In this document: positions 35,192-46,680 of the stretch, one piece after another
Layout of the letters: every line of letters begins with the position of its first letter
Numbering within the stretch: the first letter of the stretch is position 1
Assembly (NCBI RefSeq): GCF_022965805.1
Contig: NC_133103.1
Coordinates: forward strand, 49,111,693-49,175,692
Reading direction: 5' to 3'
Length of the DNA stretch: 64,000 nt
Source of the DNA: Primulina eburnea
Lineage: Eukaryota; Streptophyta; Magnoliopsida; Lamiales; Gesneriaceae
The notes under the pieces: model-generated
Database searches by the model: none
What the model was told of the DNA's origin: nothing
Seen by the model: the letters and a program-made list of their open reading frames with translations, nothing else
Position numbers and translations under genes: made by a program

Positions 35192-36921
35192 GTAACTAAC
35201 GTCTTCCTTAACCTTCATTTGAAATACTTCCATACTTGCATTTAACAAATTCTTCATTTTTTTCTCGAAACAAATAGATTATCAAATAAAACCTCTATTT
35301 ATACACTTGTGAAAAAGGGAGTTGTTTTCTGGAGTTTGAGTTGATTTAGGACAATACAAAAGCCTAATGCCGTTTTATGCAACACAGAGTGTTAGATTTG
35401 ATGGCTGGGGATTGCTGTTAATGCAAGGGTAATTTTTCATGGTGAGCCACGATAAGACTGTATGAGTAGAAATCTATCCTTAGAACACAACAAAGTTTTC
35501 AGTTTTTTTTTTTAGTTTCACGGGTTTCGAATTAGGGTTGTAAAGGTGGGGAGTAAGGGTTGAAAAGGAGAGTAAACAATAAGGACGTGTTAATCGACTG
35601 TCTTCACAAATAAATGAACGTGTGAAAGGCACATGATGTGGGTCCATGTTAATGTTAACGTCAACATAATGACAGGGACCAATTCGGGAATATTTTAAAA
35701 AGTTGAAGGATTAATTAAGCAGTCAAAAATGAAGAGGGACTAAAATGGGAAAAGCGGTAAACAAGGAGGAAGAAAATGGGTATCATCCCTAAATCGAATA
35801 TTTCTATAAAATTTTAGTATCTTCACCATTATGTATAACATAAAGTATACAGAGAATGAAACTTCTTAATTGACATATTGAAGGAAAAATCGTTTTCGTC
35901 CTCTACAACTCCGCAAATTTGGTTCCTTGAAATTTCAAAATTGCGTTTCAATCCATATATTTGATCTTTTTTAGTAATTTGGTACTTTCTCTTTGCAATA
36001 TTTATTCTTTTTTAGTTTTCAAGTATTGAGACATCGTGTTCTCGCATCCAAGACGCAGCGGAAGTTTAAAATTTTTTGTTTGGGCGTCGTGTGTTTAAAA
36101 CTTCATTCATAGGGCGTTTAGAATTATACATTGCGTTATCAACGCTGGACTCCAAACTATTCCGATGTGTAGGCAGATATAGCTCTTCTTGTAAACCCCT
36201 ACGAACGGATATCCTCTTTGATCATCTAATAAGGTCCACGATCAGAGACTATTTTTCTCGTTTGGTTTGCGCTAGAAAATCCAAACGATTTGTGCGTTAA
36301 GACTGTAGTCTACGAATTTCCAAAATCCGGAGACAGTGCAACGACGGTGGAAGAACAAGGAAGGCCGAAAATATTTCTTCACCAAGTCTTGTGATGGCCG
36401 ATAGTTTTTCAAAAATGGGGAAATTAATTGATTCGTAATCAATCATTATCCAAGCTAATCAAATCATTAATCCGAAATTAATTGCATGACTTGATTTGCT
36501 TTAACTCAACATGGCCGTGACTTCAATGGATGGAGAGAAAAGCTTGTAGTGTATTTTGTGTGCAAAATTATGGTGATGAATTATGAGTTCTAGTGGTGCA
36601 TGTATAGAGGTTGACTCTTAATCTCATCAGGAGTCCATCTCCTTTATTATATTTAAACTATCATATTATTAATATATAATATATTTATTAACATTTGTTA
36701 ATACATGATATAATAATATCATATACACATATTTTATATTACCATATAAAATATATGCATGTATATATATATATATATATATATTAAATTAAATAACCAT
36801 TATTTAATTTATAAAGTAACTCTTTGGTTAATTTAATTCTAGACTCCTCTAGAATATTTTTGAGAATTTGTGCATATTAGTAATCACCACTATTAGCACA
36901 ATCATTTAATTATAAAGAGAG
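35192..36921. other. AT-rich DNA, no gene; LTR-like stretch at about 36030-36640
   Basis: No exon of the CASP-like gene is visible here. Bases 36030-36640 (GACGCAGCGGAAG..., then several plant-LTR-like motifs) look like a non-coding retroelement end, but no partner or target duplication is visible. A TA microsatellite follows. Confidence 0.35.
36762..36784. repeat. (TA)n microsatellite
   Basis: About eleven TA units in a very AT-rich stretch. Confidence 0.9.
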
Positions 36922-38650
36922 TGTCGAATGGACCGGATGTGTGACACAAGGGTCCGGAAAGACAGTATAATCCTCATCAGTGAACGGATGTGCACAGCAG
37001 AAACTACAAGAAAATACACATTCAACAACACTTCAAAGGCAACGGTTTTAATTTTTACTTTTAACAACGGTTTTAATCAAAACCGTGATTAAAACCGTTG
37101 TCTTAGCCTAAAAAAATCCACTAATAGACAACAGTCGCTTTAAAACCGTTGTCTTTGATATATGTACGACAACGGACCGTTGTCTATTAGCGTTTTTTTG
37201 CTACGACAACGGTTTTGGTTTTTAAAAACGGTTGTCTATGAGCGTTTTTCTAAAGCTACGACAACGGTTTTTTAAAAATCGTTGTCTATATGTGTTTTTA
37301 TAAAGGGTCAAAGACAACCTTTAAACTGGTTTTTTAAGTTCTATGACAACGGTTTACAGTCTTTTCTTATTGTTTATATATGGTAAAAGACAATGGTTTT
37401 AAAAACCGTTGTCGTTGAATTTTTTAAAATAAAATTTGTAGTTAATATTAAATTTTGTGATGGTTTTGCAAACCCGTTGCTAATTTAGAAATTGCAATGG
37501 TTTTGTATAACCGTCGCTAATTTAAGCGACGGTTGTTTAGCAAAACCGTCACAATTTTAAAGTTAGCGACGGAGCGACGATGTTTGTTTAACTGTCGCTA
37601 ATAGCAACGATTTATGAAATTACTGTCGCTAATAGCGACGGCGACGGTTAAACCAAAAACCGTCGCACACTGTCTATAAATATCTGCATTTTCGGTATAT
37701 TTCTTTCACACCACTTCACAACACTTAAAATTTTTCTCTTTTACACGATTTTAAGTTCGATTTAGGGTAAATTTTCTCGCTTTAATTTTTGGTAAATATT
37801 TAAGTAAGATTGTAAGTTTTTTTTTATATTTACTAAATTATTAAAAGTAAATTTTTTTATTTTACTGAAAAAATTAGCGACGCAAATAATGCCAAACCGT
37901 CGCTAATTTTAGCGACGAACTTTATATTAAATCATCGCTAATTTTAGCGACGGTTTAGTAATTGACGACGGTTTTGCATGAATACCGTCGCTAATCGCTA
38001 ATTTTAGCAACGGTTTGTGATAAACCGTGGTTTTTTAAAAACTTCGCAAATTGTAGCTACGACAACAGTCCAAACCGTTGTCTTCGAGCGAACTCTTTAA
38101 CCACAGGTCTTTAACAACGATTTTACAGAACTACGACAATGGTTTTTCACCGTCGTCTTTAGACGTCTACGACAGCGATTTTTCACTGTTGTCTTTGACC
38201 ACACCCTTTAACTTCAGAGCCTTTAACAACGGTTTTATTTGACCTACGACAACGGTTTTTGACCGTTGTCTTTTGCTTTTTTTTGTAGTGAGGGTATCCT
38301 TCGTCCTATAAGTTTGTCAATCTCATTCACTCTTATGCCCGGAGGAATCTCTATCATAGTAGATGGGTTATCAAGTCGTAAGGGAAGTGTCAGACGAACA
38401 AAAACATCATTCCTACGAGTAGCATCGTAAGGGTTACGACATATCGGACACCCTAAATTCGCTTTTAATAATTTTCGACGACAATCCCAATGAAGAAAAT
38501 GTCCCGGACAAGTTCCTAGATACACAATCATTGCACCATCTTCATAAGTATCCCAACATACGAAACAACTCTCACACCATTACAAAGAGACGTATAGAAC
38601 TGTCTCCGATGATCTAGCGTATGCCCAATTCCTTACTCATCCTCGGTCAT
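36922..38650 (-). pseudogene. Double RING-like finger pseudogene R3
   Basis: The minus-strand ATG is at 38650. The first finger is the best preserved of the four copies: SCFVCWDTYEDGAMIVY, then GTCPGHFLHWDC, then LGCPICRNPYD, giving all eight metal ligands of a C-x2-C ... C-x2-H-x2-H-x2-C ... C-x2-C pattern. One missing base between the N-terminal part and the finger (NG then frame change near 38575) separates them. A CACTA element follows at the usual codon (after GRRIPS-like codons), and only the first part of exon 2 (CAHPFTDEDY-like, then PCVTHPVHST) remains before the block ends. It is a pseudogene of unknown original role, probably a zinc-finger or E3-type protein. Confidence 0.6.
37002..38290. 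mobile_element. Non-autonomous CACTA element in R3
   Basis: The left end has decayed to AACTACAAGAAAA; the right end is the complement of CACTACAAAAAA. Flanks are AGA (36999-37001) and AGG (38291-38293), i.e. the same AGG duplication with one change. The subterminal repeats are the same as in the first palindrome but more rearranged, so this block looks older or less constrained. Confidence 0.85.
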
Positions 38651-38957
38651 CTTATGTGTAAGAAAAAAATTATTAGTTCATTCCACATTTATACAAGTAA
38701 ATAATATAAAATTAAAGTGGCTAGCCTTGAAAGAAAAAAATACATGAGTTATTCAGGCTGAAATTCATGGATTGCTTTTCAGTGTATATATAGCTTCATT
38801 ATATCTATTTCGTTCAACTGAATACATATGAAAACAGGTTGATATTTTAATCTAGTGGTGCAAACTCCAAAGTGAAATAAGATATGATACACCTGAATTG
38901 GTTTTGAGTGATTCTCCTAGAATATAAACTAGGGCGGACAAAGAATAGAATTAAAGA

Positions 38958-39281
38958 CAACAGTAAATTTGCAGTTAATATTAACTCCAAATTTTATATA
39001 TAAAAAAAATTTCGAAGACCGTTGTCTTTTACTATATAAACAATAAGAAAAGACAACGGTTTACAAAAATCGTTGTCATAGAAGTAAAAAAATCAGTTGA
39101 AAGACAACAGTTTAAACAAACCGTTGTCTTTGACCCTTTAACAAACACATATAAACAACGGTTTTTAAAACGGTTGTCGTAGCTTTAAAAAACGCTCATA
39201 GACAACGGTTTTGTTAAAACCTTTAGTTTATATAAAACCATTGTCTTTGATGTGTTGTTGAATGTGTATTTTCTTGTAGTG
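38958..39281. mobile_element. Damaged CACTA core at the centre of palindrome 2
   Basis: The right end is intact (complement of CACTACAAGAAAATACAC, ending 39281, followed by AATTCC as in the first block). The left terminus is gone: the mirrored flank ends at AGAATTAAA and runs straight into ACAACGG-type repeats. It matches the two-identical-ends core of the first palindrome, here half deleted and mixed with internal CACTA sequence. Confidence 0.7.
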
Positions 39282-39649
39282 AATTCCATCTTGAAATATA
39301 AACTGTTGGATGTTTTTCTCGTTCCATTAAACTAAAGGATCTGTTTAATTCTTTTCTTTGTCCGCCCTATTTTATATTCTAGATGAATCACTCAAAATCA
39401 AGTCAGGTGTATCGTTTCTGTATTTCACTTTGCAGTTTGCACCACTAGATTAAAATATCAACATGCTTTCATATGTATTCAGTTGAAAGAAATAGATATC
39501 TTGAAGCTATATATACACTGAAAAACAATCCATGAATTTCAGTCTGAATAACTCATGTATTTTTTTCTTTCTTAGCTAGTCACTTTAATTTTATATTAAT
39601 TACTTATATAAATGTGGAATGATCCAATAATTTTTTTCTTAAACATAAG

Positions 39650-40003
39650 ATGGCTGAGGATGAGCAAAGCATGCGCTAGATCATCGGAGACAGTTATATA
39701 TGTCTCTTTGTAATGGTAGTGAGAGTTGTTTTGTATGCTGGGATACGTATGAAGATGGTGCAATGATTGTATCCAGGAACTTGTCCGGGACATTTTCTTC
39801 ATTGGGATTGTCGTCGAAAATTATTAAAAGCGAATTTCGGGTGTACGATATGTCGTAACCCTTACGATGCTGCTCGTAGGAATGATGTTTTTGTTCGTCT
39901 GACTCTTTCCTTACGACTTGATAGCCCATCTACTATGATAGAGATTTCTCCGGGCATAAGAGTGGATGAAATTAGCAAACTTATAGGACGAAGGGTACCT
40001 TTA
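39650..40003 (+). pseudogene. RING-like finger pseudogene R4 (exon 1 only)
   Basis: The ATG at 39650 opens MAEDEQS, then an 8-base loss shifts the frame. The finger reads PGTCPGHFLHWDC, then FGCTICRNPYD: the usual CPIC is CTIC, which keeps the Cys pair. It continues with DVFVRLTLSLRLD and KLIGRRVP up to the CACTA insertion. The second finger has been deleted (see the junction at 41148). It is the mirror partner of R3. Confidence 0.6.
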
Positions 40004-41148
40004 CTACCAAAAAAAAGCAAAAGACGAACGGTTAAAAACCGTTGTCGTAAGTCAAATAAAACCGTTGTTAAAGGCCATGTGGTTAAAGGGTGTGCTCAAA
40101 GACAACGGTGAAAAACCGTTGTCGTAGACGTCTAAAAACGACGGTGAAAAATTGTTGTCGTAAGTCTGTAAAACCGTTGTTAAAGTCCCTGTGGTTAAAG
40201 AGTTCGCTGGAAGACAGTGCTGTCACAGTGTTGTCGTAGCTACAAAAAACCGTAATTAGCGACGGTATTCATGCAAAACCGTCGCTAAAATTAGCGACGA
40301 TTTTTTTAAAAAGTTCGTCGCTAATTTTAGCGACGGTTTGGCATTATTTCCATCGCTAATTTTTTCAGTAAAATAAAAAAAATTACTTTTAATAATTTAA
40401 TAAATAAAAAAAACTTACAATCTTACTATGCTAACAATATTCTGGTCTTAAAAATTTACTAAAAATTAAAGAGAAAATTTATCCTAAATCGAAACTAAAA
40501 TCGTGTAAGAGAGAAAAATTTTAAGCGTTGTGAAGTGGTGTGGAAGAAATAGACCGAAAACGCGGATATTTATAGTTAGTTTGCGACGGTTTTGGTTTAA
40601 CCGTCGCTATTAGCGACAGTAATTTCATAAACCGTCGCTATTAGCTACAGTTAAACAAACACCGTCGCTAAGTCTTAAACAAAATCGTCGTTAATTTTAA
40701 AATTGCGACGGTTTTGCTTAAAACCTTCGCTAAAATTAGCCGTCGTAATTTTTAAATTAGCTATGGTCAAAATTTAATATTAACTTCAAATTTTATTAAA
40801 AAAAAATCGAAGACAACGGGTTTTAAAACCTTTGTTCTTTTACCATATATAAACAATGAGGAAAGATAACGGTTTACAAAAATCGTTGTCATAGAACTAA
40901 AAAAACCAGTTGAAAGACAACGGTTTAAACAAACCGTTGTCTTTGAACTTTTACAAAACACATATAGACAACGGTTTTTAAAAACCGTTGTCGTAGATAT
41001 ATCAAAGACAACGGTTTTAAAGAGATTGTTGTATATGAGCGGATTTTTTGAGGCTACGACAACGATTTTTGTTAAAACCGTTGTTAAAAGTAAAAACACA
41101 ACGGTTTTAATAAAAACCGTTGTTTTTGATGTGTTGTTGAATGTGTAT
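40004..41148. mobile_element. Truncated CACTA element in R4
   Basis: The first end has decayed to TACTACCAAAAAA at the usual codon. The other end breaks off after TTGAATGTGTAT, just short of the TTTTCTTGTAGTG terminus, and joins foreign sequence. The deletion removed the terminus, RING exon 2 and about 200 bases more compared with the R2 copy. Confidence 0.8.
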
Positions 41149-41430
41149 AAAGAAAATCAGAAACCTGTCAAACTAAAGTATAACATCCACTATTTACATT
41201 TGTATCGAGCATGTAGCAGTTGGTTAGATTCCGATGGCGTACAACACACAACATTGAATGACAATGGAATTATGATCAATCATAAGGACGTTGATGATAA
41301 ATATATGCCTTGTTATTTATTGACAAGTAGCATAACTTTCCAGGATGAGCATTCGATTCAATATCTCTACTACGGATATGGTGAAGTATTCCATGAGTGG
41401 CCAGCAGATTATATTCCAAAATTCTGGTAA
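41149..41430 (+). pseudogene. Coding-like segment shared with 11345-11510, product not recognised
   Basis: One frame is open to a stop at 41428-41430: NIHYLHLYRACSSWLDSDG, then KDVDDKYMPCYLLTSS, then GEVFHEWPADYIPKFW. The corresponding stretch after the first palindrome keeps the first third with a 4-base difference. No start codon of its own is seen; the frame runs in from CACTA sequence after a deletion. It could be a further exon of the RING-type gene or part of another transposon. I do not recognise it. Confidence 0.3.
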
Positions 41431-42392
41431 AATTTTTGCGATTAACTGCTTCTAACAACCAAAGAAACAAAATCATGAAAATAAAGAACAACATGATTGC
41501 AAACACAACGGAATATGATTCAAATTTTCCTGCATACAAAATTGACAATTCAACGATTTCTAAAATTCTGAAAACCTAATGAAGAAACAAACACCACGCT
41601 ACACAACCCCTTACTATATTTTATCCATTTCCAAACAACAGAGTAAATCCTAAAAAGGTGTAATTGCATAATAAAATCACCGCAAAAAAACACTGCTATT
41701 CTATTTTAAGAAGGCAAAAACAACATTTCCAGAACAGAAAGAAGAAATTCACTACCTTACCTACAGAAATCGCCTCCAGAAACTAGAATCAACTGCGGCA
41801 TAGATAGCGGCGCGGCAAAAGAATCAAGCGGGAGAATGACACAGAGTTTCGAGTGGCGGGAAAACTAATAGCACTACAAGAACATATTTATTATTTTTTA
41901 ATAGAAAGTTGTAATGAAAACCGGTTTTGATGTCTCGAACTAATAAAGGTTTTGTTAAGCATTCGGTCCTTATAGGAGCGTTTCTATGTTATGTTAATAG
42001 TTGCTTGTTGGTTGGTTCCAAATAATTAATATACAATTATATATAAAGTTCCAATTATTGATAATCTAATATTTTTTTTGTCATTACTTAATTTAACTTT
42101 ATTAAAAATTTGAAAAGATTATCTAAACTTTGACCAACCCTTGCAAAAACTATCTTTTTTCCTTCAATTCATCTGCATCGTGGAGAACTTCGAAACAAGT
42201 GTCACTGTCTCTAAATAACAGCAGCAGCTCTTGTTCATAGCTGATGGTGTAAAATTAGGAACATGGACTAAGCTGCTTTAGATTTTGTAATCAACCTCTT
42301 TAGAAGGATGGATGAGCTAATTTTCTGATTATTCATTATCTTTAACATAATACAAAAGGAGAGGGCAATAAATGGAAAAACAGCAGTTTTCT
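41431..42392. other. No recognisable gene
   Basis: Mostly AT-rich. Bases 41760-41870 are more GC-rich and on the minus strand end in a GTAAGG donor-like site, as a 5' leader might, but no following exon can be supported. CACTACAAGAACATA occurs at 41872 without a partner end. Confidence 0.3.
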
Positions 42393-44650
42393 TGAAGGCC
42401 AATTGTTCTTCTACGGTTTCTTGAATGTTTTCTGGAATTCGAAGGCATCAAACGTCTGAGCCTAGCTGATAGGTTCCACGGACTTTGAACAATTTAACAA
42501 CACAAATATATCAATTGAAGACTGTAAAATATGTGTATTAATGAGATTTAAACAGAAAAACTAAGAATTCCCAGAGTTGCCTATGCACAAATTCTCTCTG
42601 ATCCCTAGCCAGTGGTAGTAAAAAATTGATATCATAACAGAATGCATATTACTTTCTTTATTGGGCTCTTGATTATTTGGGCCCATATCACTTGCTTCCT
42701 GTTTGGTAGCAAAATAGCAAATTTCTCCAGTGTATGACTTATTTTAGGCATAACATAGAAAAGTTTTGCGACGACCTTTTGCGTGACTTTTGCGCATCAT
42801 CATCATGACCTTCCTGAAGGAAAGTGTGTGAGATCTCATTCTTGCTGTTTGATGTGATACACCTTAACAATAAAGAGTCAACGGGTATGCGAAACTTTTT
42901 AACTGTAATTGTCCATTTGATTCGTTTTAACATGTCATCTGCCTAGTGATTTGTTGATATGGGTGTTAAAGATCTGAACATGTTTAGCCTAAGGGAACAA
43001 GAAATAAGGTTTAGGATCTCGAGGCCACACTATTCAGATTGCCATTCTATGATCTAAAATTATTACAAAACGATATTAAGTACCTCCGTCAGGATATCTG
43101 CCCTACACCGAAATGCCTCTACAAATTCTACCTTTTTCAAAAGCCCAAAGTTTTGCCAATTGCACTGTGAGCGCAGATCAGTTTGGTGTGTACTTCGAAG
43201 CCGTTGATAACATTTAAAGGTGTTTTGAGGAAGTTATTTGTCTAAATGGTGTGCAGGATATGTGAGTCTTTCTGGTAAGAAATGGCTGACCCAGTGTGCT
43301 AAGATATGTTGTCATTGAGTGAAACTTATGATTAGTTGGTTTGAATGATGTTGATTCTAATACACTTTGCTTTGGTGTCTGCAATGATGAAAGGAATTTG
43401 CATCTTTATATAGGATTTACATCACTCTTCCCTTAATGTTTTTTTCTTCTCTCTCGTATTTTTTATGTTCAAATATATGCTTCAATTGTTTTTGTCTTGA
43501 TTGGATATGGAAACCTACACTTCTTTGATTGGGAAGAAGAGTGCCAGCAACAAATGAGGATTCAAAAGAAGGCTGAGCACAATTATATGGATAATTTTTC
43601 AAAATTTTGTTACAAATTTGTGGAATCTAATCAGACGACCCGGATAATTCAGGCTCTATTGGAATCCATGAGAGATGTGCCTCCCTGTGAAGGAGCATTT
43701 TCAGCGCCCTCATTCGTTCTTATTTTTAGGTCTCCATCGTGCAGGGAGAGAAGACCTCGCTGCCGGACTTTCCAAATGTTATGCTCCTGACAGTTCGATG
43801 AGCTCTGTTATTGAGGTTGATCTGTCCCTTTGCACTGAACCGGATTCTTTTTTCAGGTTTGTATTGCTCTTACTTAATATATCAGTAAATATTTGGGATT
43901 TATGACTTCCAACAATAAGAATCTCCTTCGTTTCTTTACTATGACATATTTGTTTTTAGGTGCACTTGCAAAGGGAAACCTGGAGACTTATTTGTTGATG
44001 CAATGAGAGAGAGGTCAAGAAGTATTATTGTATTTTATGACTTTGAAATTGCTAACATTTCTGTATTCAGCACATTCTTTCAATTCTTGACCATGGTTTT
44101 CTGAGTGACAACAAAGGCAATGATATTTATGTTCATAATTCCTCCTCAGAGTTCTTGATGATGATAGAATTGATGATACTACAGAGGTGAAAATTCTTGT
44201 TCTCTACTCAATTTTTTTTATTTTGTTTTTTTAGTATTCATGTGACGTGATCGTAAGAGTTGGTTTGCTTATCGAATTGACTTGACCAATTTGGCAGGGA
44301 TTGAGGTTTAGGCTGAGTTTCTAAACCGGCTGGACGAGATTGTGCTTTTCTTTCCTTTTAGATGTCAACAGTTTGATGTGGTGGAACGGTTGCCCGTGAG
44401 TGGTCTTCCTGTGGAGAGAAGAGATGAGTTCTCTATCATGATACACAAGTTATTTCACTCTGGAAAAGTAAGCTTTTATTACTTCGTTGTTGTTAAAATA
44501 AAAATAAAAAAGAAAGTATTTGTTTGCAATCCCAACCTCACATTTTTCCATTTCTCGCCTTTTTGTCTTATGTTAAAGATATTTTATAATCGCAAGATGA
44601 GCTCATCATCGTGTCTATGGCGGATGCTGATGATACTTAAAGCAGGATAG
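42393..44650 (+). pseudogene. ClpB/Hsp101-like copy C (second module only)
   Basis: It begins inside the intron shared with copies A and B (TTGAAGGCCAATTGTTCTTC). The D2-small exon is deleted: TTCAAATA joins TATGCTTCAATTG near 43475, about 460 bases shorter than in B. The next exon (from about 43509) reads NLHFFDWEEECQQQMRIQKK but its acceptor is AT instead of AG. A one-base insertion near 43684 splits SMRDVP from KEHFQRPHSFLFLGLHRAG. The exon from about 43961 (CTCKGKPGDLFVDAMRERSR) has a lost base near 44071, and the exon at about 44299-44467 keeps LNRLDEIVLFFPFRCQQFDV. It carries neither the LINE nor the Copia insertion. A pseudogene. Confidence 0.6.
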
Positions 44651-44696
44651 TACGTGCTCGTGAAAGATTTCATGGTATATACCATTTTTTTGTTAG

Positions 44697-44765
44697 CCGG
44701 AACTGCGGGTTCGCCCGGTAGTTTGATGGGACTACCATCGTAGGGACCCTTGAGACTTGAGAGCG
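44697..44765. other. 69-base insertion unique to copy C
   Basis: Copies A and B read TTTTTGTTAG directly followed by AGGCA; copy C has 69 GC-rich bases in between (CCGGAACTGCGGGTTCGCC ... GACTTGAGAGCG). Only the 2-base AG is repeated at the edges. No source is visible in the window. The GGGTTCGCCC stretch resembles a tRNA T-arm, but no full tRNA can be folded from it. Confidence 0.6.
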
Positions 44766-46680
44766 AGGCAAGCTATTAAGATTTCTGGATTTCTAAAACC
44801 TCTTATGTCAACTCGTATCATAGATTTGCTTGCGAAATCCATTTTTTTTTAATAAATATTATCACAGCATAAACAAAATTTTGGAGTTATGCCTGTTTTA
44901 TGGTCGTTTATAAGTTGATAACATAAAATTAAATATGTAAAATTATTAAATTTTCTGGAAATAATGAAGTAGTGTGATTTTGGTTCAAAGTTATGTGGTA
45001 TACTAAATTATTATTATTTTTTAACATGTTACATAATGGTCCCTACAATTTTAAAATTTTCCAATTTAGTCCTATGAGCTGAAATATTTTCAAAAATGAC
45101 CAAAGTAAGCCTGTTTCAATAAATAGCCTAATGAATATGGTATCAGAGCTTGATTTGAAAATTTCAGACGTATTATATTATTGTTATTGTGTAATTTAAA
45201 TATTTGAAAAGGAGATATTCTAAAAAATTATGGATTTGAACACATGTTCGAGATTGTTTATTTATAAGTTTTATTCTCATAAATTGGAATATTTGAAACA
45301 AGTAGATCTAACCTAGGTTATATACCAAGAGCAACCATGAAAGGACTCAGGTATGGATCAAAATACTAGAATCCTAAAAATAGTTCTAGATTCATCTAAA
45401 CTCTCTGAAGATCTTAAAAAAATCCAAGAAACAGTACAAAACCATGTCTATAAGCAATACCATATACCAAAAAAAAATATGAATAAACCATTGAGAAACA
45501 AGAAGAAATTCTTGAAATATTGAAGGATTTCAGACAAAAATCCAAAATCTAGAATAACTCATTTCATGCAAAAATATTACGTGAAGAAAGTTATCATCTT
45601 TTGGTATGGAACCCTTATTATACCAAATAGAGTTGACCGAAGTGATATCAAAACATTTAATCGACGAAGAAAAAACATCAATCTTATTAAGGTTATCAAA
45701 TAAAAGAAAATAATCCGATGACAACTATAAAAAAAGATTGGTCTAGACGAGCTACAAAACTTTGCAGAGTCTTTTGCAAATCTCAATGTTTTAGAGCTGT
45801 AAATGAATACGAAAACTACCAATAAAAAGTGTGGGATCCTATGATACATAAAAGATCCAAAATGTATATAGATCACATTTTCTACTCCTATATCAGCTTC
45901 GATTTTGAGCTGGAGCCGTGAGTTTATCTGATTTCTAGCTGAATGATGCATTTCAGTGTATATCGAAGTCGCTTACCATTAAAAATCTTCATCATTAAGT
46001 ACTTTACACATAATGTGCACGACCAAGTTATGAGAAACAATATTGTATGACCATGTACACAATTTGGAGGGCTCAACTTCTTTAGAAGTCTTTAGATGTC
46101 ACCCGTGCAGATTGACACACCACCTTACAAAGCCATACAGCGAGTTTTGGCCAACTTACACATCAACCAAAGTTTCAAATTCCATGTCTAAAATTTTTCC
46201 AGAAAATGTGATGAAAACTACTTGAAAAATGGAGAGAAGCTTCCACAGATGAAAGTATTTCTAGCTGCAAGATGCATTCCAGTGTATACCGAAGTCGCTT
46301 AACATAAAAATCTTCATCGTTGAGTAATTTACGGAGAAAAATGTGAATGAAAAAATTATGAGAAACAATAAATATTGTATGCCCATGCACACACTTTGGA
46401 GGGCTCAACTTCTGGAGAAGTCTTTAGACATCGTCGATACAGATTGAAAGACTACCTTACAAAGCCACCTCAACCAAATTTTCAAATTCCATGTCAAGAA
46501 ATTTTCCAGAAAATGTGAAAAAACTACTTTAAAAACGGAGAAAAGCTTCCAGAGAACTAACAATATCTGGAACAGGAAAAATTATATTGCTTTTTCAACA
46601 AGCACAAATTTTTACTCGGTGAAACTTTTCAAAGAAGATTATTATACAATAATAAAAATAAATCAAAGCTCCAATTAATT
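44766..46680. other. 3' flank of copy C: primer-site-like motif, small ORF remnant and a tandem duplication
   Basis: The same order as after copy A, with a deletion before 45040. TGGTATCAGAGCTTG lies at 45138-45152, and the small lysine-rich reading frame from 45355. A segment of about 326 bases is repeated in tandem (GATGCATTTCAGTGTATATCG near 45945 and its variant near 46271). It ends at CCAATTAATT, where the gypsy LTR inserted; copy A continues there with TGAGGCTTATT. Confidence 0.5.

Larger units (their letters stand above)
36922..41148. repeat. Second palindrome block, copy of 5.9-11.3 kb
   Basis: Same order as the first palindrome: RING exon 2 (part), CACTA, RING exon 1 (minus), spacer, damaged CACTA core, spacer, RING exon 1 (plus), CACTA. 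The left end is cut at 36922 inside exon 2. On the right, the end of the CACTA and all of exon 2 are deleted, joining to the segment that follows the first palindrome. The centre near 38950-39290 has lost its left part. Confidence 0.8.

Noticed and set aside
41872..41886. CACTACAAGAACATA as a further CACTA end
   Set aside because: No partner end, no subterminal repeats and no 3-base duplication nearby; treated as chance or a decayed scrap.
44697..44765. tRNA gene in the 69-base insertion
   Set aside because: Only a T-arm-like piece is visible; no acceptor stem, D-arm or anticodon arm can be formed in 69 bases.
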